Part shown: positions 54,374-61,681 of the stretch, piece by piece
Numbering within the stretch: position 1 is the stretch's first letter
Layout: every line of letters starts with the position of its first letter
Assembly: GCA_045130475.1 (NCBI GenBank)
Contig: JBGUPU010000053.1
Coordinates: 1 to 64,000, forward strand
Direction of reading: 5' to 3'
DNA from: CAG-791 sp045130475
GTDB lineage: Bacteria > Bacillota > Clostridia > Lachnospirales > Lachnospiraceae
DNA length: 64,000 nt
Translations under genes and position numbers: made by a program
The notes under the pieces: generated by a model
The model's database searches: none
Told to the model about the DNA's origin: nothing
What the model saw: the letters and a program-made list of their open reading frames with translations, nothing else

Positions 54374-54927
54374 GCAGAAAAAGCGATCTTACGGGCATGC
54401 GATTTGGCAAGCTGACCGCAATAGAGCCTACGATGGAAAGGAAAAACGGATATACTGTCTGGATTTGCAGGTGTGACTGCGGTAATACCGTGCATGCCGC
54501 GTCGCGTTTTCTAAAAAACGGCTGGTTGATGTCCTGCGGCTGCCGAAATATGCCTTTTGCTGCCAAGCATTTTGTAGAAGGGACCTGCCTGGAGAATATC
54601 CGCAGCCGCCGCGTTGCCCGAAACAACACCAGCGGTGTCCGCGGTGTCTACAAATCCGAACGCTCCGGCAAGTGGTGTGCCCAGATCACTTTTCAGGGAA
54701 AGACCCGCTTTCTGGGAAGCTTTGCCACCCTTGAGGAAGCAGCCCAAGCACGCAAAAAGGGGGAACAGCTCTTTGATGAGTTTCTGGCCAGATATGATCT
54801 GGAACATCCCGACCGGAAGGAGCAGACAGGCAGAATCCCCCAGGAGGAAGTCTGCGCCCGGACCAGACAAATCGTGCAGGCGCTGCATGCGGACGCAGAG
54901 GAGGTTACTGCGAAGATCCCTGTATGA
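54370..54927 (+). CDS. Short AP2-domain protein (copy 3, one cysteine module)
   Basis: A 185-residue shortened paralogue. It has the first cysteine module (DLTGMRFGKLTAIEP to LMSCGC), then directly the AP2 domain (SGVRGVYKSERSGKWCAQIT). Modules two and three are missing by an in-frame deletion between equivalent SCGC motifs. Its ATG overlaps the stop of the seven-codon recombinase remnant, so it now uses that gene's ribosome site by coupling. An ATG at 54274 would give a longer frame with unlikely residues and is rejected. It is apparently still translatable. Confidence 0.75.
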   Translation: MSRKSDLTGMRFGKLTAIEPTMERKNGYTVWICRCDCGNTVHAASRFLKNGWLMSCGCRNMPFAAKHFVEGTCLENIRSRRVARNNTSGVRGVYKSERSGKWCAQITFQGKTRFLGSFATLEEAAQARKKGEQLFDEFLARYDLEHPDRKEQTGRIPQEEVCARTRQIVQALHADAEEVTAKIPV

Positions 54928-54977
54928 TCGGATTGGTGCAGCACATCTCTTTACCTTTTGCCCCGCAACAAGGTTTG

Positions 54978-55418
54978 CTATGCGGTAACTTTAGGTTCTC
55001 CGTATTCCCGTTTCATGGCATCAGATGAGATGACCCATTGCTTGCCAAACTTGCATACATCGATACCGTTGATAAGTTTTCCGTATGCGATTGCTTTCCT
55101 TAGGGTGCTTTCATTAAGTCCCCAGAGCTGTGTCGCATCGCTGAAAGCGATCAAGCCGTCAAAAGGAGTTTGAATAGTTTCTCCGTTATAGAAAAGTTCG
55201 TCACAGGCAATATCGATATCATCATTCCAGATGATGCCATAGCCTCCGACGTCAACTTCAACGGAAGAATACAGCGCTGGATCCTCCTTCAGGGGGAGAA
55301 ACATTGTATATTTATCAAACAAAGGTTTTACATCGTAACGCTTGGTCACACCTTCCGAAAACTGTATGCTGAGCACATGATCCGCAAGGGGAGTTACACT
55401 TTTTATTTTATGAAACAT
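54978..55418 (-). CDS. DUF2442 protein with C-terminal helix-turn-helix-like part
   Basis: A 146-residue protein. Residues 1-80 are DUF2442 (KIKSVTPLADHVLSIQFSEG, YDVKPLFDKY, VEVDVGGYGIIWNDDIDIAC), often found in small operons linked to toxin-antitoxin or mobile contexts. The remainder (DATQLWGLNESTLRKAIAYG to GKQWVISSDAMKREYG) looks like an excisionase-type helix-turn-helix. The start MFHKIKS has AAGGAGG upstream; longer in-frame starts are rejected. It converges with AP2 copy 3 (50 nt between stops). No DUF4160 partner gene is adjacent. Confidence 0.8.
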   Translation of the reverse strand: MFHKIKSVTPLADHVLSIQFSEGVTKRYDVKPLFDKYTMFLPLKEDPALYSSVEVDVGGYGIIWNDDIDIACDELFYNGETIQTPFDGLIAFSDATQLWGLNESTLRKAIAYGKLINGIDVCKFGKQWVISSDAMKREYGEPKVTA

Positions 55419-55501
55419 TATAAACCTCCTTCTCAAGAAAGAAAATATCACGGTATCGTGATTTTGCCAAGAAAAGATCTCCATGGCATCGCTGACAACA
55501 A

Positions 55502-55541
55502 AAAAAGAGATCCGAGGATCATTTTCCACGGATCTCTTTTT
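55502..55541. terminator. Terminator-like hairpin in a divergent intergenic region
   Basis: AAAAAGAGATCCG pairs with CGGATCTCTTTTT. It lies upstream of both neighbouring genes, where no terminator is expected, and may be the remnant of a lost gene or end a leader transcript. Confidence 0.55.
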
Positions 55542-55653
55542 GCTGTCTGCGTTTTTATGCCCTCTTTTGTGCAGGACTGGGGTTTTAATGGTATAATTGT
55601 CAATGATTTATATTATAACGTTATGAATATACAGAAAAGCGAGAGGGGATTCC

Positions 55654-57054
55654 ATGGATTTTGCAACATTATTGGTACAGATTGACGATGTCTTATATAC
55701 CTGGCTGCTGATCTATCTGCTGGCAGGCAGCGGCATCTATTTTTCCATCCGCACGCGCTTTGTGCAGATCCGGCGTTTCAAGGATGCCATGAACTGCATG
55801 ATGGAAAAGAAAGAGGGCGATAAAGGTGTTTCCTCCTTCCAGGCGCTGATGATCGCCACAGCCTCCCGCGTCGGCACGGGCAATATGGCGGGCGTTGCCA
55901 CCGCCATCATTCTGGGCGGCCCCGGTGCCGCATTCTGGATGTGGCTCATGGCAGTTCTGGGTTCGGCTTCCGCATTCGTAGAGAGTACACTTGCCCAGAT
56001 ATATAAAAAGAAAGAGGGCGATTCCTTTAAGGGCGGCCCCGCCTACTATATCGAGCGTGCACTCCATGCGCGCTGGCTTGGCATTATCTTTGCCATTTCC
56101 CTGATCGCCACCTTTGCCTTTGGATTCAATGGACTGCAGGCCTACAATATTGTCTCTGCTTTCGACGTCTACGTGGGAGATCTGGAGGCCAGTATTCTTC
56201 CCACTGTGATCGGTGTAATCCTCGCGATTTGTGCGCTGGTGATCTTTTTTATGGGCGACGTCATCGGCAAGATTTCCTCTGTCCTGGTTCCGGTCATGGC
56301 CGGTCTCTATATTCTGATCGGTATTTTTGTCATTATCACCAATATCACACGTATTCCCGCTGTGCTGGGAATCATCCTGGCAGATGCCTTCGACTTCAAG
56401 GCGATTTTTGGCGGCTTTACCGGATCCTGCATGGTGCTCGGAATCAAGCGAGGCCTCTTCTCCAATGAGGCCGGTATGGGCTCGGCCCCCAATGCCAGTG
56501 CCTCCGCAACAGTCTCGCACCCCGCAAAGCAGGGCCTCGCCCAGATCATCTCGGTCTACATCGACACTCTGCTGATCTGCTCCACGACCGTTTTCCTGAT
56601 CCTCCTTACCGGAGACTGGGCTTTCAGCGGTTACTCGGGAATCCCGCTCCTGCAGCAGTGCGTTGCCAGAGTCATCGGCCCCGCCGGCATCCACTTTGTC
56701 ACCGTCATTGTCTGCCTCTTTGCCTTTACCTCTATCATCGGCAACTACTTCTACGCAGAGGCAAATATCCTCTTTATCACGAAGAACAAGACCGTCATGA
56801 CCCTCTTCCGGATCGCCGCCGCCATCATGGTCTTCATCGGCGCCGGCAACAGCCTGGACGTCGCATGGAGCCTGGCAGACATTACCATGGGCCTGGAGGC
56901 TGTCGTCAATATCATTGCGATTGTTCTTCTCGGCCGCATCGCCTTCGCAGCCCTCGAAGACTACGAGAAACAGAAGGCAGCCGGCATCGACCCTGTCTTC
57001 TATGAAGGCAGCATCGGACTCAACGACACGGATGTCTGGAAAGACAGAAGATAG
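55654..57054 (+). CDS. Sodium:alanine symporter family (AGCS) transporter
   Basis: A 466-residue transporter that imports alanine or glycine with sodium. About eleven helices are present. Family signatures include FQALMIATASRVGTGNMAGV (the AGCS sodium-binding region), GGPGAAFWMWLMAVLGSASA, ESTLAQIYKKK, GFNGLQAYNIV, KRGLFSNEAGMGSAPNASAS and HPAKQGLAQ. GAGAGGGG precedes ATG 55654, and a TATAAT lies at about 55594. The N-terminus is a little short compared with some homologues, but all helices are there. It is a single-gene unit ended by a hairpin at 57108-57138. Confidence 0.93.
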   Translation: MDFATLLVQIDDVLYTWLLIYLLAGSGIYFSIRTRFVQIRRFKDAMNCMMEKKEGDKGVSSFQALMIATASRVGTGNMAGVATAIILGGPGAAFWMWLMAVLGSASAFVESTLAQIYKKKEGDSFKGGPAYYIERALHARWLGIIFAISLIATFAFGFNGLQAYNIVSAFDVYVGDLEASILPTVIGVILAICALVIFFMGDVIGKISSVLVPVMAGLYILIGIFVIITNITRIPAVLGIILADAFDFKAIFGGFTGSCMVLGIKRGLFSNEAGMGSAPNASASATVSHPAKQGLAQIISVYIDTLLICSTTVFLILLTGDWAFSGYSGIPLLQQCVARVIGPAGIHFVTVIVCLFAFTSIIGNYFYAEANILFITKNKTVMTLFRIAAAIMVFIGAGNSLDVAWSLADITMGLEAVVNIIAIVLLGRIAFAALEDYEKQKAAGIDPVFYEGSIGLNDTDVWKDRR

Positions 57055-57107
57055 GACGTGAGTCACGGGGGACGGTTCTGCCTGACTCATATCTCCCCGC
57101 ATATTGA

Positions 57108-57138
57108 AGGGGATGCCGCAATGCGGCAGCCCCTTTAT
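57108..57138. terminator. Bidirectional terminator after the symporter
   Basis: AAGGGG and CCCCTT enclose GCCGC/GCGGC around AAT. It lies between converging genes. Confidence 0.8.
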
Positions 57139-57147
57139 CAATTGTCT

Positions 57148-57942
57148 TTAATCCAGATACATCTCCTGCATAGCAGCCCTATCCTCAGCAGTAATGCCAA
57201 GTCCTTTTTCGAAGAAAGTTGGCATATCGCCGTACTCTTTTTCTACAGTGTTGTAGAAGGAGAGCAGGAATTCTTCGTCAACTCCGAAGAGATAGCTGAG
57301 GGCTTCATCAGCGAGGGGACTGTCGGTGGAGGCTTTTTTCTTGATGTTGATACAGAGTTTTTGGATTTCATCGCGCAGACATTCTCTGGTGTACAAGTAG
57401 TCGGCGAAGATTTCATCGCGGGGGACGCCCAGGGCTTCCTCGACCAGAACTGCCCCTATTCCGGCACGATCCTTCCCAACGGTGCAGTGCCACAGGACTG
57501 CCTTGTCGTGAGGCTCTCTCAAAAGCCTGAGGAATTTGGAATAGCCGGCCAGCTGGGTTTTGCCTGTTGCCATGGAGCTGTAGAGCCGGCACATGTAGGT
57601 GCGGGCTTCCGCGGGTTTAAAAAGAAGGCGGGTGATGATGCTCACATCAGCCTCCGTTTCACGAGTGATGCCGGGCGTGAGCGAATCTACCAGTGGAATG
57701 TGATAATAATCTGTATCTGGGATATCCCTGTCCGGCTGCCTGGTCTTCTCACGGGTTGTTCGGAAATCTGCGATCACACTGAGGAGACCGGTTAGTTTTT
57801 TCAGGTCTTTATCGGAAATCGATTCCAGGTGTCCGCTGCGGATCAGGCGCCCGCTCCGGATTGAGCGTCCGCCCTGTGCGGGCATTCCGCCCAGATCCCG
57901 GATGTTGGGGAGCTGTTCATAGGTGAGTAAAGTACTAGGCAT
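57148..57942 (-). CDS. Protein tyrosine phosphatase-like (Y_phosphatase3) protein
   Basis: A 264-residue phosphatase of the Y_phosphatase3/LipA type. It has the N-terminal NIRDLGGMPAQGGRSI and SGRLIRSGHL, the ADFRTTREK segment, and the catalytic P-loop WHCTVGKDRAGIGAVLV with Cys and Arg in place (HCxxGKDR). Family members dephosphorylate phosphotyrosine and/or phosphoinositides. The start ATG has GGAAAGGAG upstream on the minus strand. It stands alone. Confidence 0.9.
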   Translation of the reverse strand: MPSTLLTYEQLPNIRDLGGMPAQGGRSIRSGRLIRSGHLESISDKDLKKLTGLLSVIADFRTTREKTRQPDRDIPDTDYYHIPLVDSLTPGITRETEADVSIITRLLFKPAEARTYMCRLYSSMATGKTQLAGYSKFLRLLREPHDKAVLWHCTVGKDRAGIGAVLVEEALGVPRDEIFADYLYTRECLRDEIQKLCINIKKKASTDSPLADEALSYLFGVDEEFLLSFYNTVEKEYGDMPTFFEKGLGITAEDRAAMQEMYLD

Positions 57943-58114
57943 GCGGGGGTGGCTCCTTTCCAGATGTGCACGAGCATTTGTGCAAATACGCTCTTGTGTC
58001 TACATAACTTGCTGTTTTATTATATTGTAGCGGAGCATTCAGGAATGTCAAATGGGATGAAGTTGTCGAAAAAGTCTGAAAAATCCAACAATTTAGCTAA
58101 TTACGCTAAATTTA

Positions 58115-58142
58115 TTGACAATTTAGGACTAAATGGTATAAT
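58115..58142 (+). promoter_or_regulatory. Consensus promoter
   Basis: TTGACA (58115-58120), 16-bp spacer, TATAAT (58137-58142). Just upstream is TTTAGC, 7 nt, GCTAAA, which could be an operator. It begins a gene-poor stretch of about 0.8 kb. Confidence 0.7.
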
Positions 58143-58222
58143 AGTTACATCAAACAGATAGACGTTACCCGGGTAAAACAAATACAATCGTCGATTGAAA
58201 CTGTTGTTAAGTCAAGGAGCAG

Positions 58223-58411
58223 TTGGTTGTTGTAAACGTCTTGAAGTATTTTATTTCATTAATAAGGTTGATCTCGATTAACCTGGTCGGTAGCGAAGAA
58301 ATCTGGGTAAAGGAGGTACGGACCGAAGTACAACTAAACTTTTTCCCACCAGACAAACCAGAATCTGAACTGTTGGAATTTATGAAAGGAAGGTACGGAC
58401 CAATTATCTAA
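58223..58411 (+). CDS. Possible 62-residue protein
   Basis: An open frame starting TTG 58223, 3 nt after AAGGAG, about 75 nt downstream of a consensus promoter. The product begins with a hydrophobic stretch (VVVNVLKYFISLIRLISINL) and ends polar (FFPPDKPESELLEFMKGRYG). The phrase AAGGTACGGACC occurs in it twice in variant form (58312-58323 and 58390-58401). No family is recognised. The short start-to-ribosome-site distance makes the call weak; it may equally be part of a non-coding transcript. Confidence 0.3.
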   Translation: MVVVNVLKYFISLIRLISINLVGSEEIWVKEVRTEVQLNFFPPDKPESELLEFMKGRYGPII

Positions 58412-58881
58412 CAAGTCTTAGCTCTATAAAGTTCGTATCGGAAATCATCTGATCACTGCAGATAGTTCGTGAAGGGGCAGAATTGCAATAGTAACGTGAT
58501 ATTTGCACAGAAATGTGGCTTATGTATTTTTCAAAAACGAATCTCACTGACGGGATGTAAACCCCGCAATGAAATTTGTATAATAACATCAGAGAATCAC
58601 AAATGGTATTTGTGAAGAAGTGATTAGTCTTAGACAAATCCACTGGTGTGAGTTCGGAAGATGAAGAAGATAGATAATCTGCAAGATCTGGATGGTTTTC
58701 AAGAGAGTAACTGAATAATATGTCAGTAATAAGAGAACAAGAACATCCCATTGAGTGATGAAATTAGTTCCGGGTACCTTCTGCAGACGAGAAATGCAGG
58801 GGAGAAATGAAACTGATACAGTATCCAGACTCTCAAAAAATAACTGAATACGGAGGTATGCACCATTGGACAAGAATTCCT
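58412..58881. other. Gene-poor stretch upstream of asnB
   Basis: No convincing gene on either strand. Minus-strand open frames (58404-58751, 58589-58873) lack ribosome sites and motifs. The hairpin ACAAATGGTATTTGT lies at 58607-58621. The stretch is enclosed by a promoter (58115) and a terminator (58882-58947). Confidence 0.45.
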
Positions 58882-58947
58882 GAGAAGGGATGTTGATCGC
58901 AGGCAGGACAAGCCGGACAGCATCCCTTCTCTGTTGCTGTTTTTTTC
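58882..58947 (+). terminator. Terminator upstream of asnB
   Basis: GAGAAGGGATG pairs with CATCCCTTCTC across a 28-nt loop; TGTTGCTG and seven Ts follow. It ends whatever transcript starts at 58115-58142. Confidence 0.7.
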
Positions 58948-59088
58948 TAAATGACCTTCTGTGGTGTTCACAGAAGTTTCTTTTAATTTACACCTTTGTT
59001 TGGTTTTCACAGGGGACCAAATCTGTTATATTAACCACAATAGTGCTTCGGCACTGATTGAAATTGTTTTAACCAGGAGAGATTTTTT

Positions 59089-61146
59089 ATGTGTGGAATA
59101 TGCGGATTTACCGGTGATCTTACCGGATGGAACCCTGAAAAGAACACAAAGAACACAAAGAATACAAAGAATTCAGCTGCAGATGCGGCACTGCGCAGTA
59201 GGTCGGAGCAGAATACAAAAGTGACAGTTGTCGGTGCACCGGAGAATGCGGAAGGCCGCAGGCAGGTACTGACCGGTATGATGAACAGGATCATTCACCG
59301 CGGACCTGACGGGGCGGGCCAGTATATCGACAGCGGGATCGCCATGGGATTCCGGCGTCTGTCGATCATTGACCTCAAGGGCGGCGACCAGCCCATGGCG
59401 ACAGCTGACGGGAGCAGGATCATCACCTTCAACGGCGAGATCTACAACTATCGTGAGCTCCGGGAAGATCTGAAGATCAAGGGGCATACCTTCCTGACCA
59501 ATTCCGACACGGAAGTCCTGCTGCACGGCTATACCGAGTACGGACCCAGGATCCTGAACAGGCTCCGCGGCATGTTCGCCTTCGTGATCTGGGACGCCCG
59601 CAAAAAGGAGCTGTTCGGCGCGAGGGACATGTTCGGGATCAAGCCCTTCTACTATGCGGAGATTGACGGGAACTTCGTCTACGGCTCCGAGATCAAGAGC
59701 ATTCTGGAGTATCCCGGATATGACCGCCAGGTCAATCTGCAGGCGCTGGAGCAGTATATGTCCTTCCAGTATTCTGTGCTGCCGGAGTCTTTTTTCAAAG
59801 GCATTTACAGGCTGCCCGCTGGCCACTACCTGGTCTGGAAAAACGGGAAGCTCAGAACACGCAGATACTTTGAGCCCATGCTGACGCCCCGCCCGGTAAA
59901 GGGAAAAGCAAACCCGGAAGCCGCGCACAAGAAACTGGTCAACGAGATCGACCGCGCAGTGCAGGAATCCATCAAGTACCATATGGTGAGCGATGTAGAG
60001 GTCGCCTCCCTCCTGTCCAGCGGCGTGGATTCTTCTTATGTTGCGGCCAATTTCGGCGGCGCAAAGACCTTTACGGTCGGTTTTGATTACGAGACCTATA
60101 ACGAGATCCCCTACGCCGAAGCTCTCTCAAAAGAGGTCGGGATCGAAAACTACAGCAAGATCATCACAACCAAGGAATACTGGGAGGAATTCCCCAGGAT
60201 CCAGTATTTCATGGATGAGCCCCTGGCTGATGCCTCCGCAGCGGCCCTCTATTTTGTCGACCGCGAGGCGTCGAAGCACGTCAAGGTCATCCTCTCCGGT
60301 GAAGGATCCGATGAGCTGTTCGGCGGCTATGTGATCTACCATGAGCCTCTGTCCCTCGATGCCTACCAGAGGATTCCGCAGGGTCTGCGCAAGGCGGCGG
60401 CAAAAGCCGTCTCGAAGATCCCCGGCCATCCCAAGGGCAAGGGTTTCATTATGCGCGGTTCCAAGTCCGTCGAGGAACGTTTCATCGGAAATGCCAATGT
60501 TTTTACGGTGAAGCAGAGGAACAAGGTGCTCCGTCACACATCTCCCCACTCCGATCCCAAATTCGTGACCGCACCCTTCTACAAGAGGGTGAAGGACCTG
60601 ACGGATACGGAAAAAATGCAGTACATCGACCTCAACTTCTGGCTGCAGGGCGATATCCTGCTCAAGGCGGACAAGATGAGTATGGCCCATGGCCTGGAGA
60701 GCCGCGTGCCCTTCCTTGACCGCGGTGTATATATGGTCGCCAAGGACCTTCCCCTGGAGGAGAAGATCAGCGAGACCAACACCAAGACTGCTTTCCGCGA
60801 GGCAGCCCACCGCTACATGCCCGCCGCCGCGGCCGAGAAAAAGAAACTGGGATTCCCGGTGCCGATCCGCATCTGGCTGCGGCAGGACAAATATTACAAT
60901 ATTGTGAAAAAGGCCTTCTGCAGCAAGGAGGCGGAGATCTTCTTCCACACAGATGAGCTCATGAAGCTGCTCGATGCCCACCGCGCCGGAAAAGAAGATT
61001 ACAGCCGCCACATCTGGAATGTCTACACCTTCCTGGTCTGGTACCGCCAGTACTTCGTGCCGGGTGCCTGCGCCGTCACCATTGAGGACGAACTGGCCAT
61101 GGAGCACATGCATGAGGACAAGAACCGCGAAGCCCTGAACGCGTAA
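59089..61146 (+). CDS. asnB: Asparagine synthetase (glutamine-hydrolysing)
   Basis: A 685-residue enzyme making asparagine from aspartate, glutamine and ATP. The glutaminase domain begins MCGICGF (the Cys after Met is the nucleophile), with RRLSIIDL, ITFNGEIYN and GMFAFVIWD. The synthetase domain carries the ATP pyrophosphatase loop SLLSSGVDSSYV, then ILSGEGSDELFGGY and ESRVPFLD. Oddly, a charged insert (about residues 14-50) containing repeated KNT units (59138-59172, 9-bp microsatellite) follows directly after the nucleophile loop, where family members are short. AGGAGAG precedes ATG 59089. Confidence 0.93.
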   Translation: MCGICGFTGDLTGWNPEKNTKNTKNTKNSAADAALRSRSEQNTKVTVVGAPENAEGRRQVLTGMMNRIIHRGPDGAGQYIDSGIAMGFRRLSIIDLKGGDQPMATADGSRIITFNGEIYNYRELREDLKIKGHTFLTNSDTEVLLHGYTEYGPRILNRLRGMFAFVIWDARKKELFGARDMFGIKPFYYAEIDGNFVYGSEIKSILEYPGYDRQVNLQALEQYMSFQYSVLPESFFKGIYRLPAGHYLVWKNGKLRTRRYFEPMLTPRPVKGKANPEAAHKKLVNEIDRAVQESIKYHMVSDVEVASLLSSGVDSSYVAANFGGAKTFTVGFDYETYNEIPYAEALSKEVGIENYSKIITTKEYWEEFPRIQYFMDEPLADASAAALYFVDREASKHVKVILSGEGSDELFGGYVIYHEPLSLDAYQRIPQGLRKAAAKAVSKIPGHPKGKGFIMRGSKSVEERFIGNANVFTVKQRNKVLRHTSPHSDPKFVTAPFYKRVKDLTDTEKMQYIDLNFWLQGDILLKADKMSMAHGLESRVPFLDRGVYMVAKDLPLEEKISETNTKTAFREAAHRYMPAAAAEKKKLGFPVPIRIWLRQDKYYNIVKKAFCSKEAEIFFHTDELMKLLDAHRAGKEDYSRHIWNVYTFLVWYRQYFVPGACAVTIEDELAMEHMHEDKNREALNA

Positions 61147-61359
61147 AATCTGCAGAACTTTTAACCTGTTAGACCATGAATGCATATAATCGCATACGTT
61201 TTATAACCACAAAGTTCTGAAAGTATGAATCTCAGCCGCTTCTTCAGCTGCTCCCTCCCGCCGAAAAACGGGGTTGCCTTTTGAGAAATTGTGTGGGAAA
61301 ATTGAAAGGCAGTATTGAATGATACTCTTCAACAGCTTGCAGAGGCGGGGAGGAAAGAT

Positions 61360-61488
61360 ATGGAATTTGGAGCTATTATCGGTCTTGCGGCATTCGGTGT
61401 GATGGCACTGATTGCAGTTCTTGTGGGAATTATCGCGGCGGTTTCGACCGTTTCCGGTATTGATACACGGGACAATGAAGGAGACTGA
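61360..61488 (+). CDS. 42-residue single-pass membrane peptide
   Basis: A small protein with ATG 61360, 6 nt after a strong GGGGAGG. Residues 4-32 form one hydrophobic helix (GAIIGLAAFGVMALIAVLVG and on), followed by a polar tail (TRDNEGD). It lies 213 nt after asnB and is followed by a good terminator (61544-61584), so it is a compact expressed unit. No family is recognised. The strong ribosome site and composition support translation. Confidence 0.65.
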   Translation: MEFGAIIGLAAFGVMALIAVLVGIIAAVSTVSGIDTRDNEGD

Positions 61489-61543
61489 TGCCATAGAAAA
61501 GCAGCAGAGTTGACAGAGCGGGTTTTTTGCCTTGTTTACAACG

Positions 61544-61584
61544 GACCGGTTTCCCCGACGAAATGGGGAAGCCGGTCTTTTTCC
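61544..61584 (+). terminator. Intrinsic terminator
   Basis: GACCGGTTTCCCC pairs with GGGGAAGCCGGTC across an 8-nt loop, then TTTTTCC. Confidence 0.9.
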
Positions 61585-61681
61585 TTGCTCTTTATGACAT
61601 ACGGGTGTCCATGGTATAATAATTAATCGTACATCCAATGTTTTTTTCGGGCACAGAAAATGCAAGATAAAGGCATGATAT

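Noticed and set aside
29784..54927. Prophage or integrative element carrying the adhesins
   Set aside because: No phage structural, replication, relaxase or conjugation genes and no attachment-site duplication at the borders; the recombinases pair with local inverted sites instead.
54972..54990. A lone half-site-like sequence (TATGCGGTAAC) near the end of the DUF2442 gene
   Set aside because: It forms the last codons of that gene, has no partner arm with a 6-bp spacer, and a match of this length can occur by chance.
58150..59088. A T-box or other riboswitch controlling asnB
   Set aside because: No T-box sequence (AGGGTGGNACCGCG) or other aptamer core I know is visible; only a generic terminator lies upstream.
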